A DNA stretch of 64,000 nt from Vandiemenella viatica (Eukaryota > Arthropoda > Insecta > Orthoptera > Morabidae): assembly GCA_031002005.1 (NCBI GenBank), contig CM061920.1, positions 104,777,447-104,841,446 of the forward strand. Direction: 5' to 3'. Below are positions 21,091 through 33,550 of the stretch, in pieces (position 1 is the stretch's first letter; every line of letters starts with the position of its first letter). The notes beneath the pieces are model-generated. The model had not been told where the DNA came from. It was given only the letters and a program-made list of their open reading frames with translations, and did no database searches. The translations under genes were made by a program, and so were the position numbers.

Positions 21091-24000
21091 GGCATTACCA
21101 TTGCTTTTTAAGGTAGAAGTTACCAGATATTTGCACATCTTATTTGCATCCTCTATTTTTGTACCAGCCATGACAATTCATGCATTACAATGTTCAGTCT
21201 TTATCAGGAATCTGATATCCGAAAATACAAAAAATAACCACACACGAGCAAAGACTTTATTCTAACATAATGAAAGGTTTCCTAGTAAAACATAACATTA
21301 CTCTCATACATCTTGCTTATATTAGTAAAAAAACTTTACATACATTACATTCCGCAAAATATGTACTGTAGGGTTCGAGTGTAAATTAATCTTTAAAGGT
21401 TCCTCGCTTTTGGATACAAAGCTGCACAGAAGCGCGTAGCTGTAAAAAAAATTGACGCAGGAGAAACAAAAAAAAGACAGCATTGGTGCGCGCTTTAATA
21501 AGTCGCAGTAATTTCGAATGCTAACACCTCAAATTTGCGTGTCGCCCGGTAGGAAGCGCGCACAACTCGTTTACTTGTTTGCGCCACCACGCTTAGAATT
21601 TTTGATCAATCGCCGCTGCCGACGACCCGGCCAAATTAGACAGGCGGGCGACACGCTTTTCTTGTGCCGCTGCAGTAGACGGGACAGCGAAAGTGATGAA
21701 TATTCAAACCGGAGGCAAACAGGCCGTTTCAGACATGCAAATTTTTTTGTACGTGTAATACCACTTTACATACTTAAAGGACCTCCAGTGAAAGCGTAGG
21801 TGAGACACAAATTCAACGAACACAGTGGAAATCCTGTGCCCTCGCGTTTTCTTTCTTTTAGTCGTTACCATTTGCTTAAAAATTTTCAGGCACTTTAACA
21901 CAAATAGTCCGAGAACTAATTCTGTGAGTTATAACATTCGTCAAAGAATCAGTTCTACAATGCAGCTTAAAGTATTTTTTGTGCAGTTGTTTCAGTATTA
22001 ATATTTTGATTCAACTTCGAAAGTACAACTCTAACAGGAGTGCCTGTTATAAGTTTTAGAATCTTTGAATAATATAGTCGGAATATTTGTAGCATATTAG
22101 TTGTTCGGATCAGAAATTTTTATTTTCTTTAGGAAAATTAGCTGATATTTACGGTTAAAAAATTTACAAAGCAGTTACAACTAAAAAAAAAAAAAAAAAG
22201 AAACTTTGATCGCAAGTGCTTGAAATGACCAATATAACATATCCTATCGAATTCCCTGACTATTCCCGCTGCTGTAATTAAACTAGTAATAAAGCTAACA
22301 ATAATGATATTAAATATGTTCGTATGTATAAAAATAGAACCGTTCATTTGATCGTAATATAAACTGATGTGTTAAATTACCATTTTGGCAGCTGCTTATA
22401 ACAAAGGTTCTTGGAATAGAATTGTGGATTAGTACTGATAATTAACTTTCTGTTTTCTCGGTAGATTTGTTAATGATTTTTGCTTCTGGGCATCACAATC
22501 CAGTTATTCTTCTATCGTATATATTCTGGAGTAAAGGTAGTTTCATGTTTGACAAACGTTTTCACTTCGAGTTAAATCGTGTGCAGCGGTACCAAATGAC
22601 ACCCGTCGTGGAATGCTAAAGGAAAACAGAGGTCCCAGCGTCCGTAGTTGTCTGCTAGCCTGGAGCGTGCCCGGAATGGGAACCAGCAACACAACATCAC
22701 ATTATCCGTAACAAACATGGCCGTCGCATCACCAACAGGCAGCAGCAGGGAGGTGGAGTGGGGCGCAGGCGGTAAATCTCCCAGGCACACGCCTCTTCCC
22801 TCCGGAAAGGAAAACATCTGCACGCAGCTTGCATTTGCAGTATCAGATTCATTGCTACCGGTACTCAAACCAGTGATATAAACGAATATTTTGGTTACCA
22901 TCACAAACATTTACGTAGCTTGAAACGCTGATCTGCAACAGACCAGTTAGAATTATTGTATAAATTGAATAAATTACGGAGTGATGTTTTATGAAAGGCT
23001 AATATCTCTTAATTACTTCGAGTAGCCACAAAATATTGATGTGAATATCTGCACCGACATAATGTTTTTCTTTCAAGGCATTCAATTACACTAAATGTTT
23101 GAAAATTAAGAATATAGTTATTAAAATGGATTCAAAATGAATTTTAAATACGAACAGAATAGCAACAGAATCTGCTACAGTCTGTAGAATGTTAGCTTCA
23201 TACAGTTTACGTTTGTTAGAATATCTTGATGAACAATAAACATTATGCGAAAGAAAGTGTTTCGTGGGTAGTTAGTTTAATCTGCGACTTGTTTTGGCCA
23301 AACCTATGTATTTAATCTTTAGGTCTTAAAATTGTTTCTCCTAATCATGTAAAAGATCATAAGAATTCAACAATATTCGTTGAATGAACAAATTTCAACA
23401 GGCATTTGATTTTACGCTGCAGAGCTTACCGGCTTCACCCTTGAATAATGAACAATTGTATGCGAAGCCTCTTTACAAAAGAAAAAAGCCCAGTCATTCA
23501 GACAACATAATGACAAATTTCTATACTTTTTTCTATACCGAATCAATCTTAATTGATCATTACCGTTTAAAATTTAATTTATTTGAATTAATCCTATTAA
23601 CCGATAAGATATACTCGTATGACTGCAAATTGTTATCAGTAATAAATATTTTAATATCATACTTGACCTCCACACAATTAATTACAAGAGTTATTGTGGT
23701 TTCCAAAAAAAAAAAAAAAATGGTTGATCTGAGTGAGTGAAAGGATTGATATACTCAAGTGGAACAGACTAAAGATAATCTTTAATGTTATGTATACCTC
23801 ACAAAAAACGTGAATTAAAAATTTAACTGGTATCATATGGATTCAAATTTTAGTTGCACAATAATTTATGCTGATGAAAGCTCTGTATTGTAGAGTAAAG
23901 ATAAATCATTTATCACAGGACGATATATTACTCCGATTCGTGTTTTTTCCCCATTTCGAAATATAACTGTAATACAATGCATAGTGCCGGAGTTGGTGCG

Positions 24001-24544
24001 TTTATAATTTGCATTCAGAGAGAATGTGGAAGCACCAATGACAATATTGTCGATTGTAAAACTGCTAATAACTTAAATTGGAACAGCATGAATTGGTAAA
24101 AGATTCTGTGACCATGCCTCAAGGAAATTAATATTAAAATCTCATCATAAGACAGTTATGCCTGTTTCACGTGTTGCTCACGTGAAGCTTCTTCATAAAT
24201 CAATCAAAATCTGAAGTCGAAGCCTTCCATTAGTTGTTCTTTGCGACACTAGCTTCAAAGCCTTGACCTGTAAAAAAATCTTGTAGATTTAATATTGTTG
24301 CATATGACAGCTAACAGCAGATCGCATAGTAACGAAATGACAATTTTATTTAATTACACGTTTGTTATGTTCTTGTCATGTTTTCAATATGCGTAAATTC
24401 TGATATTTGCTATTAAGAGACATAAAACTAATTTACTGTTACTGTGTGTGCAATGATTGTGTTTAATCTAGACGAAGAACACAAATGCAATATCTCTTTT
24501 TTACAAAAGTTAAAATTATTCAGAAATACATCTATGAAACACAT
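21091..24544. other. Mostly AT-rich sequence with two GC-richer patches
   Basis: No gene recognised. Patches at about 21485-21730 (CGCCGCTGCCGACGACCCGG) and 22575-22870 are richer in GC and CpG than their surroundings. The latter is open in both strands (112 and 77 residues) without known motifs. A-runs occur at 22182-22199 and 23704-23720. Nothing else was identified. Confidence 0.4.
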
Positions 24545-24770
24545 TCTAGAATTAATTTTACTATGCTCGAGATAAGGTGCTGAACCCACTTCTTTGTACT
24601 TCGTACAGTTTTTTTATATGCTTAATGAAATTGCTGTTAACTTCTTTAAATATACCACATCATCGATGAACAATCTTACATTGCTATTAATACTGTCTCT
24701 AAGATGATTTATAATAATCGTATAAATAATCTTTCCTGTTACACTTCCTCCTGCGCAGACAAGATATTAT
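24545..24770 (-). mobile_element. Faint LINE reverse-transcriptase remnant
   Basis: Read on the minus strand, about 40 codons give IIINHLRDSINSNVRLFIDD followed by VVYLKKLTAISLS. This corresponds to the INDL...LFADD...VIY active-site block of CR1-like non-LTR retrotransposons, with FADD changed to FIDD. It then hits stops. Flanks do not extend convincingly. It is an old, inactive fragment. Confidence 0.6.
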
Positions 24771-26404
24771 TAGCTGCTTCACAGTCTACAACGTCATCCT
24801 CTGACTATCGTTGTGCGGTGCGTGGTTTTATTTTACACAAAAATTGAAACAAATTTGATATACGTGCCTGTGTTTGTGTAAAAGCAATTTTCCTGGAAAG
24901 TAGGCGAGTTTCTGAAAGTTGGGAGAAACTTCGAGAATTAAACTAATTTTAATGCTTCCACGACGTTGGGTCCTCTGAGGTTAAATGGTATGGTTATTAT
25001 TTAGCTTAGATTTTCTGATGCATTTAGTCTGACTCTATTTACATTTACATTTTATCTACTGTCTCCACTATTAATAACATTATTTCTCTTACTGGAAGGG
25101 AACAGTCGAACTTCAAAGACTATTTTCTCAGTTTTGGGTACTTTAAATTTTGAGGTTTATGTCTTATTACATTTCCATAGCAGTGTACATAATGTGATGA
25201 AACCACTGTGAATTCCGCTTGTGTAGCTGTGCCTTCTGAAACCACAATGAGGTCACCACTTTGCCTCACAAAGGAACACAGAATTTCATAATGCTTTCAT
25301 CTAGATGCTCGAAATTTGGATTCAGTATTATTGAAGAACGTAACAGTTATTCAAGTGAGTGCTCTTAGAAAAAAGACAAGAGTTAAATGAAATAATGATA
25401 TTCATGTTGTTGATATACTATTAGGTCTCCTTCATCTGATGTTCTTAAGCTGCAAGACTCAGAAACAGAGGTTTTAAGCACAGGAGACAGTTACTGGATA
25501 TCCGCGAAGGTAATTAATAACTTTATTTTTTTAATCAACCGAGTCACTGTTATTATGTCCATCACAGCTTAAACATTGTCGACCAAATTATTCGTGTCGC
25601 AATTGTTTCAATGAAAATTGAAGTAAAGATATCTGATCAGTTTTCTTGTCATTTTTTCACACGTTGTAAGCTTCGAGTAAATTACTGTTTCGGCACACTT
25701 ACTGTTGTTTGCAAAAAACTTATTTTATTTTCAACAACATTTAAACTTTATTATCCACCCAATCTCACTTAATTAAAGGAAACTTTACTTCCTATACTTG
25801 AAACACATCATTCTCATTCTTAATAAATGAGTCAACCACATACAATTTTTGTATCCGGTCAATCATTTTCTCCATTCCTTTGCACCACACCCGTCTTCTT
25901 TCTTTTTCTCCCTGAATCCAAGCTGGTACTGCCAACGCCATTTTCTGGTTCACCACAGAAATCACATCACGACTCTCTACTCAAAAGATTACAAACATAC
26001 AAAACACAGCAGTGAAGTCTAAAAATATTACAGAATTATTATGCTCTGATGGTAGAGAATATGAACATGCTTCATATTTACAGTTCAGATTTGCTGCTAT
26101 TCTGGATGTGTCCACACAGCTTTGTTCAACAAATCGAGTAACTACTTTCAGTAACGACCGTTTTTTAAGTTATTACGATACTAGCAAGCGTAGCAGTCAA
26201 ACCTAAAATCATATTCTGGTTAGTACAAGATTAGAACACAATATCACTCAACTGATTATAATAGCATCAATACTGTACAGAAACATTTGAAATTTCCAAA
26301 AATTTCTAATATGATGAAGTTAGAAATTTGCCGCTGTGTTCCCTAACATTTGATCATCAACCAAACATAATATTAAATATCACTCATGTCAGTGTCTTGT
26401 CCTT
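24771..26404. other. AT-rich sequence, nothing recognised
   Basis: No supported gene or repeat. Frames at 25827-26015 and 26012-26206 lack motifs. Confidence 0.45.
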
Positions 26405-26530
26405 GTATGTAAGAGTTTACCTGATGAAGGCAACGATGGCAGTTGCCGAAAAGTTGTTAAAAAATCTAAATAAATCAATTAACCGGCAGAAAACCCGAGA
26501 GTAATTTATTTTAACAATACGCCAGGAAAA
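26405..26530 (+). mobile_element. Penelope-like element 3' end with hammerhead-like core
   Basis: CTGATGA (26421-26427) is followed, after one base, by a perfect 6-bp stem GGCAAC/GTTGCC (26429-26434 and 26442-26447, loop GATGGCA) and then GAAA (26448-26451). This is the CUGANGA-stem II-GAAA arrangement of a hammerhead ribozyme core. Hammerhead motifs are established components of Penelope-like retroelement ends. Downstream sequence is A-rich (AAAAAATCTAAATAAATCAA). Stems I and III are not evident, and there is one extra base between CTGATGA and stem II, so activity is doubtful. No Penelope RT is present nearby. Confidence 0.5.
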
Positions 26531-29500
26531 ACTAAAATGTCATATCACTCATGTAGTTTTATGGAAGAAGGAGAATTCGTGTGACTTCGAGCACTTGTGG
26601 TTTTAGTCAATTCTGATGCCAGTGTATTTGCTCTAAATAATCCAAACAATTTTTCAATACATAATAAGTGGCTTTCAGCAACTTGGCTAATACTTATGAA
26701 ACAGCATGCAAACGTTTTATATAGTTTTGTCTTTATGTAGTGTTTGTAAAACTTGTTTTTAACACATGTCATAGATGAAATATGATTTATTAACATTTCG
26801 ACTTCTCTCCAAAATCATATTAACATTTCAGTATCTCAGCTCTTGGTTTTGGAAATATTTCACTTAATAATCCAACACCTTTTCAATTTAATTCCTGATA
26901 CATTAAAGTCCACTGAAGGATGACTGATTTTTAAGAAAACACTTAAACTTTACCATCCGAGGCTAAAAAGAATTGTGCTGCAATAGAATCGGACTGAATT
27001 TTGTTTCTACTGCTTAGGGTTCTTTATAATGTTCAACAGTCCGCTATTCAGTCAAAAGAAGACGTGGAGCGACGGAATCCTGTTAAGTTGTTAAAAAAGT
27101 TTATTTATTTATTTTTTTAAGAGCGAGTCATAGAATCTAATGGCGAGGAATCATATTACACTATTGCAACTTGATATCTTAAATCAGTTCGGCGTCTTTA
27201 AAATAACTTCCGTATGTTTTATGCAATAGCCTGTGTTTGTATTATTCACATTATATGCAGTAAAAAGTTTCTATGATAATTATTTGCCAACTGGTACAAA
27301 ATTTAATTAGCTTGGTTTTTTTATAGTCACACTGATGACAATACGTCAGGTGGATTATGAGATACTTAATTATTATTTGGATTTCTCATATCTGTGTGTT
27401 CTCAAAACACGAGATTGTCGTGAGTTGTTTTATTTTTCCCGGTTTTGTGCCAAATACCTTCTTCAGTTTCCCAATTGTAAGATCTCTTGAAATCACTCCA
27501 GAAACCATATGTTGACTTTTAATTCAAAGAATGTGTGTCCAGGTTGTTCCCCTACTGTAAGGAGATTTATTATGTGTTTAAAAGTGACTGCGATGAATGT
27601 GTCAGAAAAAAAGGAAAATAAAAAACTAATACAACAAAACGATCGATTTTTGTGATATTCACTAATGGACGATGACGTTTAGGATTTCTGGTAATAAAGA
27701 ATACTGCAATTCTTACTCCTATTGCTGGATAAACACTCACAGGATGATTAAAAAATCGTAAACATCCCGAACTCCATCAAACTAACCCTATTTCGAGCAC
27801 AGCGCGTGGTACTGTGATTCAACCACGCGGGCTACCATCCAGGTCCTCATAAAAATAAAAACATTTTCTATGCAGTTTTCTGAAACATTTGACTTTCTAA
27901 TAACCTGTAAGACACAATTTCAGTATAAAAATCCTCTAAGTCGATTGGAATTTATTAAGGTGATGTTAATAAACAAGAATTAATTTTGTATATTGATTCG
28001 TCATGGAAAAATTCACCAACAAGTTGTAACAGTCCTTAACGTACTGTACCTCTATGTAGCTTCACTTACTTTTTAGAGAGTCTTTAGACCGTTAGCTACC
28101 CTTTAATTACTGAACACTGTACATACACTACTTTTGTCAACCGCGCCTCTCTACTTTTACAATTACGTCACGTTACCGATAGTTGTCTCGTCGATTGTCC
28201 CTATTATCTTACCAAATTTAAAATTTATTAACAATCCATCCTTATAATTTATCGTCTACAGTCGTTTTTCTTTTTAAAAGTAAAGTCCGCCTTTACCTGT
28301 AAGGAATCAATTACACTTCATATTTCTCTCTTTTAATAGACGTATTTGAACCGTTCTCTCAATTAAGATTAACTACTTCAACATTCACCGAATGCTACAT
28401 CCATTTAACAATTCTTTTTAACATTTTTACTGCACTCATCTATTTCTTCATACAATTATAATAATCTAAATCGATAGTCCATATTCAAAAATAACTTGTT
28501 TTGGTTAAAAAAATTATAATGAATAAATTGTTAACCAGTAAAATAATTTCATCTTAGCCACACGTTTGGGCGTCAATGAAATAGAACATTGAATTTTATA
28601 TATCCAAATTATTTTAATAATAAAAAGGTGGTTACCTTAATCATTCTTGAGATTAAAAACCACACTAAATTACAATACAAATATTGATATCTTTCTTACA
28701 TTTTACCAAATGAAAGTAAATGAATATGTATTCTTCAAACAAACTAAAAAACTAATTGACTTCATGATTGACATTACTTATTAATTATAGCAAAATATCT
28801 CTCTAAGAAATTTTTGTTTGGTCGAGCTCTGTGGAAGGTATGAAACGTCCCAGGCGTTACTGGGCATTTGAAAACTGAGTTCTGGTGGAAACGGTTGTGG
28901 CACGCACTATGTTCCGTTACCGTTCATGGAGCGGTGAGCGGTGGCGTAGTATAACGGTAAGTCACCATTACACAAGAGTAAAACTACGTAACTGCTTACT
29001 GAATATCGGCGGTACTCCAAAAAGTTTGTTTAATGACTGTGACCTGATGAGAACTGTGCTTTCAACGAGTGTAATGCGTCGGACATATGTTGGCGTAAAA
29101 ATGTTCCTAATTACGAACTGTGCAATCTTCGGAATACGGTCAAATTAGGTTATTAATCACTGGTGGCTCACCTTGGCGAGCTGTATCAGTTTTCATGTTT
29201 TTAAAAGAGTGTAATGTGTTTATATCTACACGTTGTTGTTGCTTTGTGTGTTAGCTGGCAAACTTTTCCAGTAATCGGCCGAGTAGGTCGGCATAACTTG
29301 TAGAACTGTAACGACGGCTTGTGTAATTATGTTTTATGGCCCGTGAACAGTGACTAAAGGACCAATTAAAGTTAATGTTAGTATCACGACAAGGAACAAT
29401 CTATACAATAAACCACCGCAAGTCAGCTCAATATGTTTATTTTAACAATTATCATATTTAAATCCTTACAACGTCCATTAAAGGAATTTCGTTCGCGACG

Positions 29501-29829
29501 TATCGGTAATTGTTAATAAGTATTATAAGAGGAAAATGTGACGGAATTTTGGTTGGCAAGAAATTAAATGGAGTGCATTGTAGACCGAAGACACTATATT
29601 TTTTATTCGTCGATTCTAAAATTACTTCCATCTGAGAGCAAATTTTGTTTAAATTAATAATGCAGCTAGTTATATCATTGTAATAGATACTTTTAACTTC
29701 CTATAGAAAATGAAGGTGACTGCACTTCATTGTTAATCTGTGTTTGGACAGAGGTAGCATAGATATAGGCCTAGATTAGCGTTTTATTGCACTAAGTGTC
29801 AGCCTGCGTTAGCAGAAAGTATTATATTC
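26531..29829. other. AT-rich sequence, nothing recognised
   Basis: Over 3 kb without a supported feature. A short segment near 28935-28965 (GTGGCGTAGTATAACGGTAA) resembles a tRNA A-box, but no B-box follows, so it is not called. Confidence 0.45.
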
Positions 29830-30330
29830 GTACGTTCATATTATGCCGGGTTCAAAGCTGTACCCCTGGGACGTACGCCGCTCCGCAACGCAACAGCTCA
29901 CTTGTGTTTTGCTGTGTTGCATAAAACACAGGTCGCGCGCGCGGGCCGACGGATCGCCGCCAATTGAAACTAACGCTGACGTAGCACAAAGGTACGCAAA
30001 CACCGGACTGTTTGTGTTCCATACAGGCATAACGGGGCGGCGTGGCTGCGCGGCTGGGGGGCGAGGGGTGGGGGACTCTGTACACAAACGTAGCGCGTTA
30101 TGCCATTTCCGCATTATCTTTCTCTTTTGTCGCACGCCGCTTTTTGGCGTTCGCGGAGTCTTCGCTACCCCCGAGCCCTCGGGACGCCTCCAGCAACCAG
30201 CGTGACGCGTCGACACGGCGCCAATCGCACGAGAGTTGTGCGTTCGTACTGAAAATCCGCAATAGCCAATTACCGCTGCAGTTGCGCTCGTTAAACGAAT
30301 CACGTGTTGCCCTGTCCGAAGTGGCCTGTT
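29830..30330. other. CpG-rich island, strongest in the window
   Basis: Contains GGTCGCGCGCGCGGGCCGAC, GGGGCGGCGTGGCTGCGCGG and many other CpGs in an otherwise AT-rich neighbourhood. It is open in several frames on both strands, the longest 191 residues on the minus strand (29836-30411). The predicted products show no domain and are low-complexity Arg/Pro/Ala-rich, as expected of GC-rich DNA. It is the best candidate for a promoter or first exon of a host gene extending outside recognisable sequence, but no TATA, initiator or splice evidence settles this. Confidence 0.4.
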
Positions 30331-32251
30331 GATAATTAGTACTTTAGAAACAATTACAGTAAAAAACTCGAAAGTTAGGTGTAGCGACACATCTGGAAAA
30401 AAAATCATCATACATTTATTTGGTACACTTTATTTCTATATGTTTATTGTAAACTAGAATGTCGTTATGCGAAAGTTCAAAGTTGTATTGTTACTTAGAC
30501 TTTGTTGACGTTCAGTAACCTAGTTTCTTGATTATAGATGATGTACCTTTATTTTAACACTCTTGTTTCTCTATATAGTGTTAAATGATACCAAATAAGA
30601 AACAATTGTGTAGCTTGATGAATCGTGTAAGATATAAAACGTCTGGAAAGACAACTATCTCAAATTTGGAAGCAACTACCAATTAAAGCTATTCTGGTAA
30701 TTTTATAGAACTAGCTCATTTATGAGCTCCTTTCTTAAATAATTATCCTCATTTTCTGCACGTTTCATATTAATCGTATTTTTGAAACATAATGTGATTG
30801 TATACGAGTTATGGCATTTTGTTATAAACAAGTTGTTATTTTCCAAACATAGATTTGGCAGTAATATTCAACGACTGGTTCACTGTAAATGGGGACGTAA
30901 AGTTTGACTAGCTGTCGGAGCTCCCATTTTATGATCCGCAGTACTTTGAGTTAATTTTTTAATGGAAGGCCGTGGACTTTGTAAATTTATATTAAATGTA
31001 AAGAACAAGATCAGTTGTAAAGTATCTCTCGGATTATTAAACTGGTTTATAACTTTGTTGTACATTTTATATTAAAAACGTATTTAGTTTTATGGAATAA
31101 CTTTGACGTTTGAGTGTTAAACGTCAACGTCAAACCTCGGGAGAAAGAAGATCTTTGGTTAGCAGTTGTGTTTGAAAAAGATGGCTAGAGACACATGTAT
31201 TATGACTTGATGACTTAAAACTGGAAGTTGATATTTGAATGTATGAGCCAGAGGGCAGTCCAGGAGAATAATAACACGAGGACATTATGATAAACGTATT
31301 CAAATAGAGTCAAAAATACATAAACCAATACAGAATTTAAGTAACTGGTAACTGTTCAATAAATCATTTTAGTTGATATTTGCAAAAATAAGAGTATGTT
31401 ATTCAGAGGGTAATGTTTTCAGCTGTGGTAATAGGTAATGAATCTAATATATGGATGATAAATAAAAGACAAATTGAAGAAATTCGATACTGAAAAAGCG
31501 AAGATGAAAGTAATTATTTTATTATAGTTGAATTGTGAGGGCTAAAGCGCCAAAAATCCAATATAAATATATGCGGAAAACCTTATAAACCAATTAGGAA
31601 ATACTTCGATTGCACAGTCAGTTAAACGAAGTAAATTCCATCTGTGTACCTGTTACAAGCACATTCAGCTGAAACACAATAAAGAACCAGTTATACGTCG
31701 ACTTAGAATGGTATCTTCAATGTAATTTTAATTTCCGGGTACCAGCCATAGTAATTTCGTTTTTTAGGATGTTTTTCGCCTTGAAATCGGTGAAATTGTT
31801 ATGAAATATATGCTTAAAGACAAACTTCACTTGTATATGTAGGTAAAATTCCGAGAAGTTATCCAATTGTGTTCCTCATTTGAAACTACATATTGTTGTC
31901 TATAAGAACTCGTTCTGCGTGATGTACTCTGCCCCAGGCCTTAGAATAGCATCATGGCAGCCACGTATTGAGTACTGATGACAGCAAGACGCAATAAACG
32001 TGAAAATAATAATGGAAAGGTGAATAAAATATCAATGGAAGTAATATCTTTATCATCGGTGATGGAAGAGCGAAGTGCGTGACATTATCGTTGATCAATT
32101 CTGAAGTTTTTAATTGTCATGGGAATTCAACAAACGATCTATCTATTACTAAATATAAGTATCTGATGACATAATTTTCCTCCTTTGTGGGAGATAGTAA
32201 TATTAGGTAGTCAAATATTATTTTCGTGATTATATTCAAATAAGATTTTCC
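30331..32251. other. AT-rich sequence with one strong hairpin
   Basis: No gene recognised. At 31102-31134 TTTGACGTT pairs with AACGTCAAA, and a nested alternative GACGTTT/AAACGTC also exists. This is a local inverted repeat of unknown meaning. Confidence 0.4.
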
Positions 32252-32650
32252 CCGGTAGTGTGGCTGAGCGTATTAAGGCGCCACCGCACTGGATGGGGAG
32301 GATCGTTTCCTGGTCCCCACGACCGGCAATCCTAATTGCAGTTTTAGGCGATTTGCCGCAATCATCTAGACGAATATATCGTATATTGGCCATCCTTCCG
32401 CAGTTGCTTATTACACAATTGCATATTATGCAGCCTCGTCAGGCATTTCCTACGGCCACATGTAATTTTGTTAACACAAACCTGTATATACATCCACAGT
32501 CACTGACGATGCCCCATTCCACAAGGGCGAAACGCGTCTGAGCTTACATCAATAAAACCAGTTGCTAATAGACGGTGTTTTTATTTACAATTATCTAGAT
32601 GAATGCTTGGACTTTCCCCAGTCCTGCCTCCAAAGCTATAAATTATCACG
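32252..32650 (+). mobile_element. tRNA-Leu-like SINE (family D) split by a nested insertion
   Basis: The left half (32252-32375) begins GGTAGTGTGGCTGAGCGTAT and continues to TAAGGCGCC, matching the D-arm/A-box region of a leucine-type tRNA. The B-box is decayed (GATCGTTTCCTGG). Body sequence GATTTGCCGCAATCATCTAG follows. The body resumes at about 32605 (GCTTGGACTTTCCCCAG) after an insertion at 32376-32587. Removing the insertion leaves a continuous body, which supports the nested reading. Only this copy is seen, so the 3' limit is approximate. Confidence 0.55.
32376..32587 (+). mobile_element. 212-bp Penelope-like insertion carrying a hammerhead-like ribozyme
   Basis: It is flanked by 17-bp near-identical direct repeats, CAATCATCTAGACGAAT (32359-32375) and CAATTATCTAGATGAAT (32588-32604), read as a target-site duplication with two later changes. 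Near its 3' end lie CTGACGA (32503-32509), stem II GCCC/GGGC (32511-32514 and 32525-32528), GAAA (32529-32532), a two-base-pair stem III closing a GC loop, and a GTC cleavage triplet (32536-32538). The bases TCA and TGA on either side can form the start of stem I. Very short stem III is a known trait of Penelope-like hammerheads. One extra base precedes stem II. It has no coding capacity. Confidence 0.6.
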
Positions 32651-32689
32651 AATTAAAATATACTAATTGTCAGATAGCGTGATTGTATT

Positions 32690-33550
32690 TCACGCCTTGA
32701 CACCAGTTGTCTGGTGTCTGGTTTCATGTGGTCTATTCTTTGTGGGCGGTTGACGAGTGGGAGGACCCCGGGGTGGATTTTACTGACGTTTGGGATTTGC
32801 TAACTTTCTGGTAATCCGTCTTGCGCTGTCTTTTTGCTTCAAGTTATGGCTTCGTATGCGTCTTGATGTAACTAATAAGAGATTAAATTACGTCAGGTCT
32901 GACACCAGCTGGTTTACATCCAGTGACGTGGATAGGAAGGCTAGCACTTGTTAAATGACTAGCTGATAATCTGTCCTTTATATGAATGAGACGATGCTAA
33001 CTGCTGAACAATCTGTTTATTGTAGCACTTGACTGTACATGCTACAATCGTTGCCGCACTGCTGCAAGGTTATTTCCGACTGATGGCTGTTGATGTTGAC
33101 TGATAGAATGGCAGACTGAACTTAGCGAAATGTGTGGCTGGCTAGACTAGGCTGACGAGAACGGCTTGACTACAAGTTAACCCATCTTGACAATTAAATT
33201 GCTCCTGATGAACTGAGAGCGAATAAACTGTTCCGTGGCCACACGCCACCTCGTGTTTGACGTAATTGATTCCAGTTCGATCCACTTGAAGGTGACTCCT
33301 CCTGTCAGCATGTAAGCATTATGTGGAGGAAAAACAACCTTACACTGACTTTGCATCAGCGAAGCCTGGTCTATCCAGTGCCTAACTCCCTAAAATATTA
33401 CATTAACTAAAATATCATATTTTTCCTTAATAAAACCTTAGGGTTAAAAAGGACACTTCCACTATCACAGAGAACATAAATTAAATAATCGCAGACAGAT
33501 GGTGTCACATAAGCTCCCCTAATTGGTTCCCGCAGGCTGGAGGTCGCTAC
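32690..33550. repeat. Unclassified block with repeated TGACACCAG motif and hairpin
   Basis: TTGACACCAGTTGTCTGG at 32698 and CTGACACCAGCTGG at about 32898 are spaced 200 bp apart, and an inverted TGGTGTCA lies at about 33500. The first forms a perfect 8-bp hairpin GACACCAG-TTGT-CTGGTGTC (32699-32718). The block is somewhat richer in GC than its flanks and carries no open frame. The arrangement could be an old LTR-type or foldback repeat. I cannot classify it. Confidence 0.3.

Noticed and set aside
28930..29020. tRNA-like A-box (GTGGCGTAGTATAACGGTAA)
   Set aside because: No B-box or T-arm at the expected distance.
29836..30411. 191-residue minus-strand open frame
   Set aside because: Located in a CpG-rich island that is open in several frames on both strands. 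No domain, no consistent codon pattern, and the N-terminal part extends into ordinary AT-rich DNA.
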